From JAAEQG01 sp043803085 (lineage in GTDB: Bacteria; Planctomycetota; Phycisphaerae; UBA1845): a stretch of 64,000 nt of DNA. The number at the start of each line of letters is the position of its first letter. The first letter of the stretch is position 1. Below are positions 8,167 to 22,898 of the stretch, piece by piece. The notes beneath the pieces were generated by a model. It was not told the origin of the DNA and did no database searches. It worked only from the letters and a program-made list of their open reading frames with translations. The stretch covers positions 1 to 64,000 of the forward strand of contig JAZDKM010000001.1 in NCBI GenBank assembly GCA_043803085.1, read 5' to 3'. Position numbers and translations under genes: made by a program.

Positions 8167-10160
8167 AACACCGGGTCAACATGCTCGACGATGTCGGCGC
8201 TGACTTCAAGGAAATCCCGCTTGTTCTCGATTGGAATCAATGCCCGCTTCGCCCCGTTGTCCATCGCGATCCGCAACGGTTCGCGAAGGGACCGCACCGG
8301 CTTGATGTTGCCTTGGATGCTCATGTCGCCGAGGATCAGGGTAGCCGGAGTGGATGGACTCCTCCGCAGCGCCGAGAAAGCTGCCACGAAAAACGCCACA
8401 CCCAGGTCGGCGTCAACCCGGTTGTTCAGCAGGTCAATGACCTCCACGTAGAAATCGGCCCCATCGACCTCCCGCCCCAGGCCAAAATTAACCTTGTGGG
8501 CACACAGGTACCCAAACGCCCGATTGATCGACTCCTTCATCGAACCACTGACCCCGCCCGCCATCCTCAGTTTCCCGGTTCCGGAGGAGACGCCGACTTC
8601 GAGGCGATACAGGCCAACGGTTCCGTCGCCGCTCACGGCAGCGCTGTAGACGGAGCCCGGAGCCAGCGGGTCGGTCGAGATCATGTCCCGCCCACCCTGC
8701 TCGGGGACGCCCACGAAAACCTCCTCGCCGGAATCCGCGCGCTGGTAGCTGAACGACGTATGGTAGTACTCAAACGATCCCATCTTCTTGAGCTGCTCTT
8801 TGACCCGGCGCCGGCCTTCGATGGCCAGCTCCAGAATCTCCCGCAGCTCCTCGACGGACGCCTCACCGTGGGGGTAGACGATCTTCATGAGCCCGGACAC
8901 AGTCTTGCGGACTGCCTTCCGGTCGCGAGCGTTGAGATGAGCGCCAAGTGAGAAATGGTGGTCGATGATCTCCGTGAAGTTGTGCTTCCGAAGCGAGCGG
9001 AGAGCCTCGGCCAGATAGTCGACCACAAAGCCGTAGTGGTCGGTGAACAGGTCGTTGTGCATCTTCGGCACTTCCCACCCCGGCAGGTAGAAGTGGATGC
9101 GGTCGATGAACGCCATGTCATCGCGGATCACGTCCGGCATCGGCGCGAAAAGGTGCCCTGTCTGTATCATGACATCGACAGGCTGGTTCGTGTTGCCAAA
9201 GAAGGCAATGCTCGCCTCGCCACTGTCTGCTTCCTTCCCGCGCTGGAACATGCCCGATTCGCAGTACGTCTTGAGCGTCGTGATCACTTCTTTGGGCATC
9301 TTTTGCAGGTCGGCAACCTCGTCAAATGCGACCACGTCCCAGATCGACACCATCCCCTTGTGGCGGCCCAGTATGTGGCCGAATAGGTTGGGTACCGTGG
9401 TTGGACCTGTGAGCAGCGCCCCGTAGGGTGACAGCTCCTGCACGGCGTAGGTCTTACCCGTCCCGCGCGGTCCCAACTCCACGATGTTGTAGTTCCGCTC
9501 CGTCAGCGGGATCAGACGCACCAGGAAGAGCAGCTTAAGCCGTCGATCCATCGCCGTGGGCTCATAGCCCATGCTGCGGACAAGCAGGTCCACCCATTCT
9601 TCGCTCGTGAGGGCCGCTCGATTCCGCCGGTACTCGTCGAGGTCAAACGCGGCGATCTGAATGGGCGCGAGCTTGTCGATCCAAAACGGGTGCTTGCCGC
9701 TGCTCTCCTCGTCGTACTCGAAGCGCACTTCGATTTGCGCCCAGATTCCGGCCATCAGCAACCGCTCGAACTCGCGGACGTAGTGGCTCTGAATATGAAG
9801 GTAGCGGTTGCCGAAGTTGACCGCTTCAGCCCAGTAGTCCGAATCGTCCAGGCGGACCTTGACCTTGTCGATGAACGTATAGCGCCCTTCCTCCTTGACC
9901 TTGCTCTGGGCCTTGGTCGCTTCATCCGCGCGAATGTAGTTCTTGGCCAGCGTGTCGTTCACGACCTTGAGTCCCATCTGGATGGCGGCTTCGTCGGAGG
10001 ATGCGCAGTACTTGCCAAGCAGGAACTCCAGAACAAACGCGGGCACGTTCGCGCCGACCTTCACCTTGCGAACGAGGTCTTTGCGGACAACCTTGCCTGA
10101 GAAAACCTGGTTGACCTTATCGTCCAGTGCGTCCCGCGCGGGGGCTTGCGTTTCGGCCAT
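8118..10160 (-). CDS. brxL: BrxL, BREX AAA+/Lon-like protein
   Basis: BrxL is the last core protein of type 1 BREX phage-defence systems. It has an AAA+ ATPase core with a Lon-like C-terminal region and is thought to form rings on DNA. Using the numbering of the slightly longer open frame from 10166, Walker A is GPRGTGKT at 232-239 and Walker B is VVAFDEVAD at 278-286. The C-terminal part carries Lon-like strands (GDMSIQGNIKPV, KRALIPIENKRDF). No canonical Lon catalytic-serine motif is obvious. The chosen ATG at 10160 begins two bases after the pglZ stop, giving 680 residues, normal for the family. It is the last gene of the operon. Its presence points to type 1 even though brxE heads the operon. 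Confidence 0.93.
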   Translation of the reverse strand: MAETQAPARDALDDKVNQVFSGKVVRKDLVRKVKVGANVPAFVLEFLLGKYCASSDEAAIQMGLKVVNDTLAKNYIRADEATKAQSKVKEEGRYTFIDKVKVRLDDSDYWAEAVNFGNRYLHIQSHYVREFERLLMAGIWAQIEVRFEYDEESSGKHPFWIDKLAPIQIAAFDLDEYRRNRAALTSEEWVDLLVRSMGYEPTAMDRRLKLLFLVRLIPLTERNYNIVELGPRGTGKTYAVQELSPYGALLTGPTTVPNLFGHILGRHKGMVSIWDVVAFDEVADLQKMPKEVITTLKTYCESGMFQRGKEADSGEASIAFFGNTNQPVDVMIQTGHLFAPMPDVIRDDMAFIDRIHFYLPGWEVPKMHNDLFTDHYGFVVDYLAEALRSLRKHNFTEIIDHHFSLGAHLNARDRKAVRKTVSGLMKIVYPHGEASVEELREILELAIEGRRRVKEQLKKMGSFEYYHTSFSYQRADSGEEVFVGVPEQGGRDMISTDPLAPGSVYSAAVSGDGTVGLYRLEVGVSSGTGKLRMAGGVSGSMKESINRAFGYLCAHKVNFGLGREVDGADFYVEVIDLLNNRVDADLGVAFFVAAFSALRRSPSTPATLILGDMSIQGNIKPVRSLREPLRIAMDNGAKRALIPIENKRDFLEVSADIVEHVDPVFYGEPKAAAFKALGLV

Positions 10161-10162
10161 GG

Positions 10163-12700
10163 TCAAATCCCCAACTTCACCTGAACCTCGGCCGACTGCG
10201 CCAGTACGGCGTCGGTCGTGGGGTCCTGTACGACGACTCGGAGCTTATCACAGCTCTCGTTCTGCAAGAGCATCGCGATTCTCGCTGTTTTGCCCGGCTG
10301 CAACTTGACGCAGCGGGTCCTCGGATCGAATTCCGCGTCCAGCGCCATGCCAGCCTCACCGACCTGGACGCCCCCATGTAGGAGCACAGGACGTACCAAA
10401 ACAGGCTCGCCGCCGAACAAATCAGCAGGAGCCGTAATGGTGATCCCCATCGTACGGTTCCTGAGCTCCGACGGAACATCCGACAGGGTAATGGTGACCC
10501 CACCGACCGCCGGCTTGCCTCTGCGAACCATGCGGACGGTCAGTACCGGGATCAGCAGCTCCTGAAGGCTCAGCCCCCCATGGTGATAGGCAAGATCACC
10601 GCCCGCCTTGAAAACGCCGATGCCCAGCGGAAACACGAAATCGAGATCCGTCTTGTAGCCCAGCTCCGGCCCGCTCACCCGAACCGTGGCCTGGGGAGTC
10701 ATCCCGCCCCGGCCGATCCAGCAGCGGCGATGAAGCTCGACCGTCTGGCCACCGGGGCTGTCGATCCGCATCGACTCGTCCTTGGCGGACGTGAAGAGGT
10801 GCCCGTGGTCTGCGGCGACAATGAAGCGCTCAATGCCTGCGTCAGCGAGCTTCCGGACGGCCCGGGCGACGTTGCCAACCGCCGTGTCCATTACCTGCCG
10901 CGCGATGCGATTGCTGCCGCCCTCGCCGAGCGAGTCGATATCCTGTGAGCGCACCACGACCAGCGTGGCGCTCGCGACTTTCTTCTCGACCTCCCGCGCC
11001 TTCATGTCGAGCAACTTGCCGAGCTCGAAATCGACCACTTGCGGCACGCGCCCTTTGAGGAACTTCTGCCGGCCTGGCAGGCCCGTCAAGGCGGTTCCGT
11101 CCACCTCAGGCGTAAGACTGCCACCGCTCTCGGTCACGTTGAACGAGGCGGAGGCCCCCGGCATCAGCGCCGCCATCCCAACCGGCGTGATCGTCGGAAT
11201 CGCCGCGATGGCCGCGCGCAGACCGAGCTCATCAGCATCGCTGAGCTGGTTCCGGAGCTCAATGCCCATCTCGTAGCGCAGCGAATCGACGAGGATGTAC
11301 GCAACCTTACCGCCGTTTGCCTGAACGAGCTCCGGGTAGATCGAGCTCTGGCCCAGTACGCCGGAAAGTGACCACCGAGCGGTTTGCAACGCCTGCACGA
11401 AACCCCTTGTCATCTCCCGCAGGACATGCTCGTACTCGGTCCGCACCGCGCTCAGGGCTTCCTCCGACTCGGGGTCCTCGGTCATGCTGGCAACCAGCGC
11501 CTCCAGGTTGCGCTGTACGAAATCGAGCCGGTACCAGCCGTCGGCGGCCGTGTACCGCTCAATCCACGCCTTCGGTTCTGCCGCCTTCGGCAGCGACTTA
11601 CGGACCTCCGCCGCCAGGCTGCCCTGCTCCGCCATCAGCCGGCACGCCTCCCACTGGTTCTGCCGACGAAGATCGCGATCCGTCCAGAAACTCCGGCGAT
11701 GATCGCTCACGACCTTGGAGGCCTGTTCGCACCGACGATTAACGAGCAACTGTCCGGCGTAACTCAGGAGCGTGCGCTCCTCGAAGCGAAACGTGTCAAT
11801 CCTGCCCAGCTTCTCTGGCTGCAGCGCAGCGTCCGCAAGTCCGAACTCGCTTTCGACCTGGTCTGCCAGGCCGACGTACTCGTCGCCGTGTCGCAGCCGC
11901 AGCGACTGGGCCACTTCCCGCACAAACTTCGTCTGGTCCTTCGTCGGTGGCGCCGGGATCATCGCCGCGGCCGTCGGGGGCTCCCCCTCGAAGTCGTCCC
12001 GAAATTCGCCCACGAGCACGTAGCGCATCGCCTTCGTCCGCGCTTCGGCCAGGTTCAGCTCTCCGCCGAGCTGCAGCCCCAGGCGAGACTCGATCAGCTT
12101 GAACAGCTCACCCTTCGCCGATTTCTCGGCAATCTTCGCGTCAACGGCGGGCATGGCGATCCAGTCGGCAACAACCGTCGCGTTGTCGCGCGCGTCGGCG
12201 AAGATCACCTTGAGCATGGACTTCTGCCGACCGTCGTCCTCCTTGAGCAGGCCTACCACATCCTCATAGGCAACCGTCTCGGCGGCGAGCATCTCATCAA
12301 TCTGCCCGTCGCTGTACTGGTGCCGCAGCACATTTCGGGCCAGCCGCTTGAGCTGCGGTTCGTAGCACTCCCCGGCCTTTTCCAGCTCCATCAGCGGCGA
12401 CTCGGTGCGGTCCGGCCTCTCGGCGGGAATGTAGATCAGCAGCGGCTCGGGCACATCGGCCGCCATGAGGGGCTCGACCGTGAACTTCACTTCGAAGAAC
12501 GACCCGAACCCGACGCCTACGTGCGCCGGAAGTTCGCCGACCTGGACAGGCTGGAGCATGCACGCGAGCGGATCGCTCCCACCGCATAGCTCACGGATGA
12601 ACGGCCCGAACTCACTGCGCGGGTCGTACCACACTACGACGCGCCGCTTTCGGAGCTTCTCGACGAGCTGCTCACTGATGTATTCGTGAAACGCGTGCAT
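10163..12700 (-). CDS. pglZ: PglZ, BREX alkaline-phosphatase-superfamily protein
   Basis: PglZ is the signature BREX protein, a member of the alkaline phosphatase/sulfatase superfamily, and is needed for host methylation and phage exclusion. At 845 residues it matches type 1 PglZ. Metal-site motifs are visible: YILVDSLRYEMG around residue 468-479, with Asp near 472; a TPVGMAALMPG segment shortly after, where the nucleophile region lies; and ADHGHLF around 630-636. The N-terminus (VVVWYDPRSEF) is the usual PglZ start. The ATG at 12700 follows the pglX stop by two bases, and brxL follows its own stop by two bases, so translation is probably coupled across all three genes. Confidence 0.94.
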   Translation of the reverse strand: MHAFHEYISEQLVEKLRKRRVVVWYDPRSEFGPFIRELCGGSDPLACMLQPVQVGELPAHVGVGFGSFFEVKFTVEPLMAADVPEPLLIYIPAERPDRTESPLMELEKAGECYEPQLKRLARNVLRHQYSDGQIDEMLAAETVAYEDVVGLLKEDDGRQKSMLKVIFADARDNATVVADWIAMPAVDAKIAEKSAKGELFKLIESRLGLQLGGELNLAEARTKAMRYVLVGEFRDDFEGEPPTAAAMIPAPPTKDQTKFVREVAQSLRLRHGDEYVGLADQVESEFGLADAALQPEKLGRIDTFRFEERTLLSYAGQLLVNRRCEQASKVVSDHRRSFWTDRDLRRQNQWEACRLMAEQGSLAAEVRKSLPKAAEPKAWIERYTAADGWYRLDFVQRNLEALVASMTEDPESEEALSAVRTEYEHVLREMTRGFVQALQTARWSLSGVLGQSSIYPELVQANGGKVAYILVDSLRYEMGIELRNQLSDADELGLRAAIAAIPTITPVGMAALMPGASASFNVTESGGSLTPEVDGTALTGLPGRQKFLKGRVPQVVDFELGKLLDMKAREVEKKVASATLVVVRSQDIDSLGEGGSNRIARQVMDTAVGNVARAVRKLADAGIERFIVAADHGHLFTSAKDESMRIDSPGGQTVELHRRCWIGRGGMTPQATVRVSGPELGYKTDLDFVFPLGIGVFKAGGDLAYHHGGLSLQELLIPVLTVRMVRRGKPAVGGVTITLSDVPSELRNRTMGITITAPADLFGGEPVLVRPVLLHGGVQVGEAGMALDAEFDPRTRCVKLQPGKTARIAMLLQNESCDKLRVVVQDPTTDAVLAQSAEVQVKLGI

Positions 12701-12702
12701 CG

Positions 12703-17313
<4,611 letters not shown>

Positions 17314-17325
17314 GGCGGCTCCCGG

Positions 17326-20300
17326 CTACTTCAGGAAGACTTTCTTACCCTCGCCGACATGCTTGGCGCACTCCTCACGCAGACCGCTTAGGGCGCTGTC
17401 GAGCTGTTCCTCGCTCTCAATGCCGTCGCGGAAATAGCTGCCGGCATCGACCTGTACCATGCGGGTGCCTTCGACCGCCGTGAGTACCTGGGAGATCGCG
17501 TCCTGCAGGCGCTTTGGGCAGGCGTCGATGTCGGCACGGAGCTGCGGGATCGGCGTCGTCTTCGCGACCTCGGTCGTGGCGCGGCTGGCGAGTGGCTGCG
17601 CGATCCGCTGCTGCTGGTCGGCAGCGAGCTGCTCCCATCCCGGCGTGGTTTTGAGTTTGGCTTCCGCCTCGGCGTAAGCCGCGCAGCGAGCTTTAACGGT
17701 TTCGTCGAAACGCCGCGCGTACTCGGTCTGGATCGCGCTCGTGTGCTGATCGATGCGGGGAAGTTCGCGGAAGAACGTCTCGCGGCGGAGCGCATCAGCG
17801 AGTTCCTCGGCTTTCTTGGTGAGTTCCTCACCGACATCGGTTTCGTCTTTCAGGAACGACCATTGGCTCTTCAGGACGCTTCCTGCGGCTTCGAGCCGGC
17901 TGAGCGATGGCTCCGTAAGGGCCTGTTCGAGTTCCTTGGCCCGCTTAATCGCTTCGCCGATCTCGGCGTGCGAGCCGTTGAACGTAAGGACGGCGTTGTC
18001 CTCGGAGCCGCCACGGATATCGCGGATGCGCTCGATCGCGCTGGTGAGCACTTCCGCGCCCGGCAAACGGTTTGTCTTCAGCACGCCCTCCTGCTCGCGG
18101 ATCGCCTCTTCGTGCTCGGCGACGGCTGCACGGATCTCGCGGGCCACAGCGCCTTGCTCCAGCTCGGGAACCTCCCGGCCGAACACCCGCTTGAACGCCT
18201 CTGCGGCCTTGACGAGCTCCTCGAACCCGAGGCTCTGCTTCGGCCGAAACGACGCGGCGCGGAACAGGTTGTTGTTGCTAAAGACGTTCTTCGCTTCGAC
18301 GCCCAAGGCCGATTCGACCGTTTGCCCCTTGCTGGTCACGTCGATCTTGCCGGCGCGGAGCAGGCAGAGCGCAAACAATTGGACGGCCTCGAACGACCAG
18401 CCGTAGGGCTCGTTGCCGAACTCGTCGGCCAGTGTCTTGCCCGTGGCGGCCTTGCCGTAGCTCCAGTGGTTCTCGATGCGGCCCATCATCTCCTTGAGCG
18501 GCCCCTGTTCGGTCTCGAAGATGGGCTTGCCCTTCTCGTCCTTGAGCAGCGACAGGGTCGAGAACACTGGGGTGAGACCGTGGAGATTCTCGCTCGTCGT
18601 CAGGGCATCGAGGTCCTTGCGCTGAATACGCGCGGCCGCGAGGTGGAACTTGTCGAAGACGCGCGGCAGCACTTCCTTCAGCAGATCGCCGGCGAATGTG
18701 CCGATGGACGTGTCGGTCTCGCGCGGGCTGCGGTCGTTGCCACGGAAGTAGACCGTACCGTTCAGGCACGCCGCCTGCAGGAGTCGCCGCAGCTCCGGCC
18801 GGTGCGTGTTCGTCAGCTTGCGCTTCTCTTCGGAGACGAGGCCCAACTCCGCCTTGGTCTGTGCGCCGCGCTCTTTGCGGGTCAGCATCTCCTCGGATCG
18901 GAACACCTCCAGCGTCGCCCGGTCGATGCGATCGTCGAGGGGCACGACCCAGAAGATCGCCTTGTCCTCGACCTGGCTGCGAGACCGAGCTTCGGCGACG
19001 CGCTCATCAAGATCCTTACCTGCTTCTGCGAGGTAGAGCTGGATCGCGATGTCGCCGTCGATCCGCGGACGACCATTCAGGTGCAGCCCGGCCTTGAATT
19101 GCTTCGTATCCATGAAGTTATGGGTCGGCTGCGGCTGCCAGAGTTCGTCGATGCGCTCGCCGAGAATCCGGTTGCTGTCCGCAGGCTTGGGCGTCAGGCC
19201 GGCACGCTGTTTCTCCCAATCGTCCTCGACAGGCGTGGGGATGCGGTAGCCGTCGTCGCCCTTGCGGACCTTGTGCGCCCGTTCGAGTGCCTCCAGGGCC
19301 TCCTTCACGGATGGCAGCAGCGAGTCGGCCGTGATGGCCGGATGAAGCGTGGCGGCAATGTTCTCCGCGGTGCGATGCACGCTCTGAACGAACTGAAGCA
19401 AGCAAATGGCCTTGGCGACAGGTTGCGCGAGCGGGTGGTTCACTTCGGCCGAGATGCGATCGATTTTGTCGCGGATGTCGCTCTCAATGTTGCCCTTGAC
19501 CAGGTCGTAAACGTTCTCGATCGTCGCAAGCTTGCCGATCGGCTCTTCGCCCAAAGCGACGGCGGGGTTAATGAGCAGTTGTTGAGCCAGCTTGATGATC
19601 GTGCGATTCGCACCGCCGACGTGTTTGCTGACCCCGCCCTGGGTACGCAGCCCCGACACGACCTGAATGATCAGATCAACCTGGTACGGCAAGAGGGGGT
19701 ACAGCGCGATGAAGCGCTCCCCCGTAAGCTCCGGCAGCTTAATATCGGCGGTAAGCCGGCTGTTGGCTACCAGCCGACCGCGGTTTTGCTCGAACAGCTC
19801 GCGAAGCATTTTCTCTGCTTCGGCGTTCTTCGAGAGCACGCGCTTGCTCGTGACTTCGGATATGTCGGACGGCTCCAGATGGACCTGAAGCTCGCTCGGG
19901 AATCGGTCCATCAGACGGGCCAACTCGACGCGCTTATCCTCCATGCCGCCGACAATATCGCTCAGCCGCTCCTGGGATGTAACCACCACCCACATCTTTC
20001 CGCGACCGACGCGGCCCATGGCCTGAACGAGCCCCTGAAGGTCGAGCATCTTTTGTACGTCGCGGGCTACGAACTGACCGACTTCGTCGATCACGAACAC
20101 GAGGCTCCAGCCGGGGAATTGCCGTTTCATCAGCTCCAGAGCACGTTCGGCAAGGCGATTCGCGCTCAATTCCGTTCGGGACTTGGCAGCTTTCACCCAG
20201 GAATCGGGCGCGGAGTACGTCTTGGGTTCGAGCTCGTGCATGACGCGGCTCGCCTGACCGAGGGCGAAGGCGACCTTGCCCTTCTCCGCATCCCAGTCCT

Positions 20301-20883
20301 TCTCGAAGAGCCGCTGATACGTCTGTTTGAGCGAATTGAGCCGGCCTTCTTCTTCCAGAGTGATCTCCAGCTCCGCCAGGTCGATATCCCGTGCGTACCC
20401 CAACCGCTTCAGTAACTCGCGATACAGGATCTCCGTGAGCATCTGATTGCCGCTACGGATACCCCGGTCCGTCGAAAGGTCGAACACGACGGTCTTGGTG
20501 GGGATGCGTTCATGGATGTTTCGCAGCAGGACCTTGATCCGGTCGTCGCCGGTCCTGTCGCCGAAGCGTTCCCCGGCACCCTTCCCCCGAAGCTCACTGT
20601 CCTCCAGGATCAAGCCGAGCGTCTTCGCGAAGCTTGACTTTCCCGAACCAAAGAAGCCGGATACCCATACCGCAATGCCTTCATGTGGCTTGTTCGGTGT
20701 CTCGAAGTAACGATCGAGGATCCCCGTGTACGAACGGCGGATCGAGTCGGTCGCGACGTATTCATCAATCTCATCGACGAGGATGTCGGTATCGGTCTGA
20801 TCGACCTTGATGACCTCCTCGATCCGGCGGTTTACGTCACTTGCAAACAGATCTTTGATCTTCGTTGCTCTCATCGCCGTCAC
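17326..20883 (-). CDS. brxC: BrxC, BREX P-loop ATPase
   Basis: BrxC is the large ATPase of BREX (PglY family), required for both methylation and restriction. The Walker A motif is at residues 76-84 (GFFGSGKSS, Lys 82), early in the protein as usual. A second conserved block (LVFVIDEVGQFVARD) near residue 265 is the Walker B-like segment. The 1185-residue length is typical. The C-terminal third is rich in long charged helices. The GTG at 20883 lies five bases after the brxB stop, with GAGG inside the end of brxB. An ATG three codons in (20874) is the alternative start. A long plus-strand open frame over this gene is a GC-driven shadow. Confidence 0.95.
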   Translation of the reverse strand: MTAMRATKIKDLFASDVNRRIEEVIKVDQTDTDILVDEIDEYVATDSIRRSYTGILDRYFETPNKPHEGIAVWVSGFFGSGKSSFAKTLGLILEDSELRGKGAGERFGDRTGDDRIKVLLRNIHERIPTKTVVFDLSTDRGIRSGNQMLTEILYRELLKRLGYARDIDLAELEITLEEEGRLNSLKQTYQRLFEKDWDAEKGKVAFALGQASRVMHELEPKTYSAPDSWVKAAKSRTELSANRLAERALELMKRQFPGWSLVFVIDEVGQFVARDVQKMLDLQGLVQAMGRVGRGKMWVVVTSQERLSDIVGGMEDKRVELARLMDRFPSELQVHLEPSDISEVTSKRVLSKNAEAEKMLRELFEQNRGRLVANSRLTADIKLPELTGERFIALYPLLPYQVDLIIQVVSGLRTQGGVSKHVGGANRTIIKLAQQLLINPAVALGEEPIGKLATIENVYDLVKGNIESDIRDKIDRISAEVNHPLAQPVAKAICLLQFVQSVHRTAENIAATLHPAITADSLLPSVKEALEALERAHKVRKGDDGYRIPTPVEDDWEKQRAGLTPKPADSNRILGERIDELWQPQPTHNFMDTKQFKAGLHLNGRPRIDGDIAIQLYLAEAGKDLDERVAEARSRSQVEDKAIFWVVPLDDRIDRATLEVFRSEEMLTRKERGAQTKAELGLVSEEKRKLTNTHRPELRRLLQAACLNGTVYFRGNDRSPRETDTSIGTFAGDLLKEVLPRVFDKFHLAAARIQRKDLDALTTSENLHGLTPVFSTLSLLKDEKGKPIFETEQGPLKEMMGRIENHWSYGKAATGKTLADEFGNEPYGWSFEAVQLFALCLLRAGKIDVTSKGQTVESALGVEAKNVFSNNNLFRAASFRPKQSLGFEELVKAAEAFKRVFGREVPELEQGAVAREIRAAVAEHEEAIREQEGVLKTNRLPGAEVLTSAIERIRDIRGGSEDNAVLTFNGSHAEIGEAIKRAKELEQALTEPSLSRLEAAGSVLKSQWSFLKDETDVGEELTKKAEELADALRRETFFRELPRIDQHTSAIQTEYARRFDETVKARCAAYAEAEAKLKTTPGWEQLAADQQQRIAQPLASRATTEVAKTTPIPQLRADIDACPKRLQDAISQVLTAVEGTRMVQVDAGSYFRDGIESEEQLDSALSGLREECAKHVGEGKKVFLK

Positions 20884-20888
20884 TCACC

Positions 20889-21464
20889 TCAGAAAATCAT
20901 CGGCCTGTAGTTGTGCTCGGCGTCCAAGACGCCCATGAACCGCAAACCGGCTGCACCGTCCAACTCGCCGGGAAAGAAGAGGACGCTCGGCACGACCACC
21001 CGTCCCTTGAGCTGCTCCAGCAGCGAGGACGTTCGGTACACCGGGAATAACGCACCCGCGCGGACGATGAAGACGATGTCCCGCAGCGGATCGGGACTCG
21101 CGGGCATACGCTCGACGACCAGGTCGTCCAGCCGCTTGTAGCGGCTCAGGATTTCGTGAACCGTATCGATCACCTGCGTCAGGCCGATCGTTTTCTCGGA
21201 TTCGACAAGATCCCCGGTCGACGACTCGGCGGTGATTGCGGCCTGAAGCCGCTCGGCAAGACTGATGACCGACACCCGCTTGCCCTTCTGTTCAAGCCGA
21301 GTGCGCAACAGGCTAAGCTCTTTGCGCAGGGCAAACTCCTCCTCAGCCGGGTAACGGAAGATCGCGTAGGGCATATCGTGGTACGCGCTGATTGACCGAC
21401 GAGGGTCCTCCTGACCGAGCAGCGGTTCGAGCTTCGTCGTCAGCCTTTCAAGCCAATCGCTCAT
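20889..21464 (-). CDS. brxB: BrxB (DUF1788), BREX accessory protein
   Basis: At 191 residues this matches the DUF1788 family. BrxB is a small BREX component needed for system function, probably as a structural partner of the methylation complex. Recognisable features are the N-terminal LLGQEDPRRSISAYHDMPYA region, the helical RKELSLLRTRLEQKGKRV segment and a C-terminal strand pattern ending near RPMIF. The ATG overlaps the brxA stop by four bases (ATGA), so the two are translationally coupled. No transmembrane segments or enzymatic motifs are seen. Confidence 0.9.
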   Translation of the reverse strand: MSDWLERLTTKLEPLLGQEDPRRSISAYHDMPYAIFRYPAEEEFALRKELSLLRTRLEQKGKRVSVISLAERLQAAITAESSTGDLVESEKTIGLTQVIDTVHEILSRYKRLDDLVVERMPASPDPLRDIVFIVRAGALFPVYRTSSLLEQLKGRVVVPSVLFFPGELDGAAGLRFMGVLDAEHNYRPMIF

Positions 21465-22243
21465 GCAACGAGCCTCCTGGCAAACTCGACAGCGGAAGCG
21501 CAGGGCAACTGAAGCTGCACTAGGCTGCCGGCGGACTCGTAATGCACTTTCCGGAACTGATGCAGACGAAGGAGCTCCCTTTCAACATCACCCGGGCTCA
21601 TCAGAAACATGCGCCAGTCGGGCGAATCGACAACCTTGGCCGCACTCTGAACCTCGTCCATCACCGCGTGTAGCAGGTACATGAAGCTTGTCTCGGGCAG
21701 GTGAAACGCGGCGAACTCTCGCGACATCGAACCCTTGAGGAGACCGAAATCCGTCGCGGTCTTCAGCAGCGCGGCCGCGACACGCTCCGACGTGTTCATG
21801 CTCCAGGCCGATTCAACGTCTGCCCCCTTTGCAGGCAGGGCAGCCAGGTACGGCAGCACGTCGTCAACACGGAGCCGAGATCCTCCATCACGGAATCGGG
21901 GGAACAGCCAGTTGAGGAGGAAATCACGCAGCAGGAACTCGTCTCGCGTCATGTGCCACAGCATCAGCGGCTTCCAGATTTCGATGTCACAGCCACCAAC
22001 GGCAAGCTCCACCAACGTGCGATCGCGCTCCGATGGGTCGAACCGACGTTGCAGCACGAAGACAACGTCACGTAGCCAGTTTGCGCTCTTCGCGCCGATC
22101 GTGTTGCGTTCCTTCATCGCCGCAAGATTCGCAGCGGTCGGCTTCTCTAAGTCCCACTTACCGAAGGCGGCGTACGTCTCAGGGATGAGAGCTCCCTTGA
22201 TGATCGTGAAAGACGAGACCACGTTGGAGCGCGTTTGAGTCAT
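21461..22243 (-). CDS. brxA: BrxA (DUF1819), BREX accessory protein
   Basis: This 260-residue protein fits the DUF1819/BrxA family, a small, mostly helical BREX protein that binds DNA in characterised systems. The opening block (SFTIIKGALIPETYAAFGKWDLEKP) and the central WHMTRDEFLLRDFLLNWLF region are characteristic. It is somewhat longer than the roughly 200-residue type 1 BrxA. Its ATG overlaps the brxE stop by four bases, and its own stop overlaps brxB, so brxE-brxA-brxB form one coupled block. Confidence 0.9.
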   Translation of the reverse strand: MTQTRSNVVSSFTIIKGALIPETYAAFGKWDLEKPTAANLAAMKERNTIGAKSANWLRDVVFVLQRRFDPSERDRTLVELAVGGCDIEIWKPLMLWHMTRDEFLLRDFLLNWLFPRFRDGGSRLRVDDVLPYLAALPAKGADVESAWSMNTSERVAAALLKTATDFGLLKGSMSREFAAFHLPETSFMYLLHAVMDEVQSAAKVVDSPDWRMFLMSPGDVERELLRLHQFRKVHYESAGSLVQLQLPCASAVEFARRLVA

Positions 22244-22833
22244 CCCTGGCCTTCAAACCTCGCGTACGGGATCGCAGGCTCGCCGGGCTCACCACGGAAG
22301 AATCCTGCGGCCAGGAGCTTGACCGTTTCCGTGGACACCTGTCGAACACCGGGCAGCGGCACAGCGCGATTATCTGCTGCCCGACGAAGGGTTCGGGCGT
22401 TCGCCACATCGCGCTCCCCGATCACGCCGAGGTCAAGCATGACCGCAAGCAGATCAGATACTCTGATGTTCTGGAGTCTCTTGAAAAACGAGGCCCATTC
22501 CTCCGGCTGCTCAAGCCAGTCGGCGCACTGGGCGTCCAACTGCTCCTCGACGATCGTCGGGAGTCTCCACAACGTGATGGCGGACGGTGGATCAAAGACC
22601 TTCCGGCAGCGATCCGCCGCCACGGCAAAGACCACCCGAGCCTGTGCGAAGAAGTGAGACTTGGGCAAACCGCGTCGCAACGCAAGTTCTCCGAGCTGCC
22701 CCAACAACCCCTTCGTATTCCACCAGCGGGAGTTGTCCATCTCGCCAAAGCGGGCCACCACGAGCCGCAGACGCATCAAGGCGGCGAGGTCCAGATTGTC
22801 ATGTGTTCCGACCATGTCGTTTGGTCCGCCCAT
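22240..22833 (-). CDS. brxE: BrxE-like BREX protein
   Basis: The segment RLRLVVARFGEMDNSRWWN, the helical TKGLLGQLGELALRRGLP block and the strand DPPSAITLWRLP match what is known of BrxE, a protein of unknown role from type 6 BREX. There it heads the operon before brxA, exactly as here. About 197 residues, cytoplasmic, no catalytic motif. The ATG at 22833 has GGGGAAG upstream; another ATG at 22815 is possible. The gene overlaps brxA by four bases and lies 65 bases after the HTH gene. The family call is from remembered motif similarity and position, so it is less certain than the other BREX calls. Confidence 0.72.
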   Translation of the reverse strand: MGGPNDMVGTHDNLDLAALMRLRLVVARFGEMDNSRWWNTKGLLGQLGELALRRGLPKSHFFAQARVVFAVAADRCRKVFDPPSAITLWRLPTIVEEQLDAQCADWLEQPEEWASFFKRLQNIRVSDLLAVMLDLGVIGERDVANARTLRRAADNRAVPLPGVRQVSTETVKLLAAGFFRGEPGEPAIPYARFEGQG

Positions 22834-22898
22834 CGGCAAGCTTCCCCACGGCCGTCCAGCAAGCCCATGAGCTCGCTGTTGGCTCCTTCACCCTCTCC

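Noticed and set aside
17743..20415. 890-codon plus-strand open frame inside brxC
   Set aside because: It lies antisense to a full-length BrxC with a clear Walker A motif; the open frame follows from GC-rich codon use.
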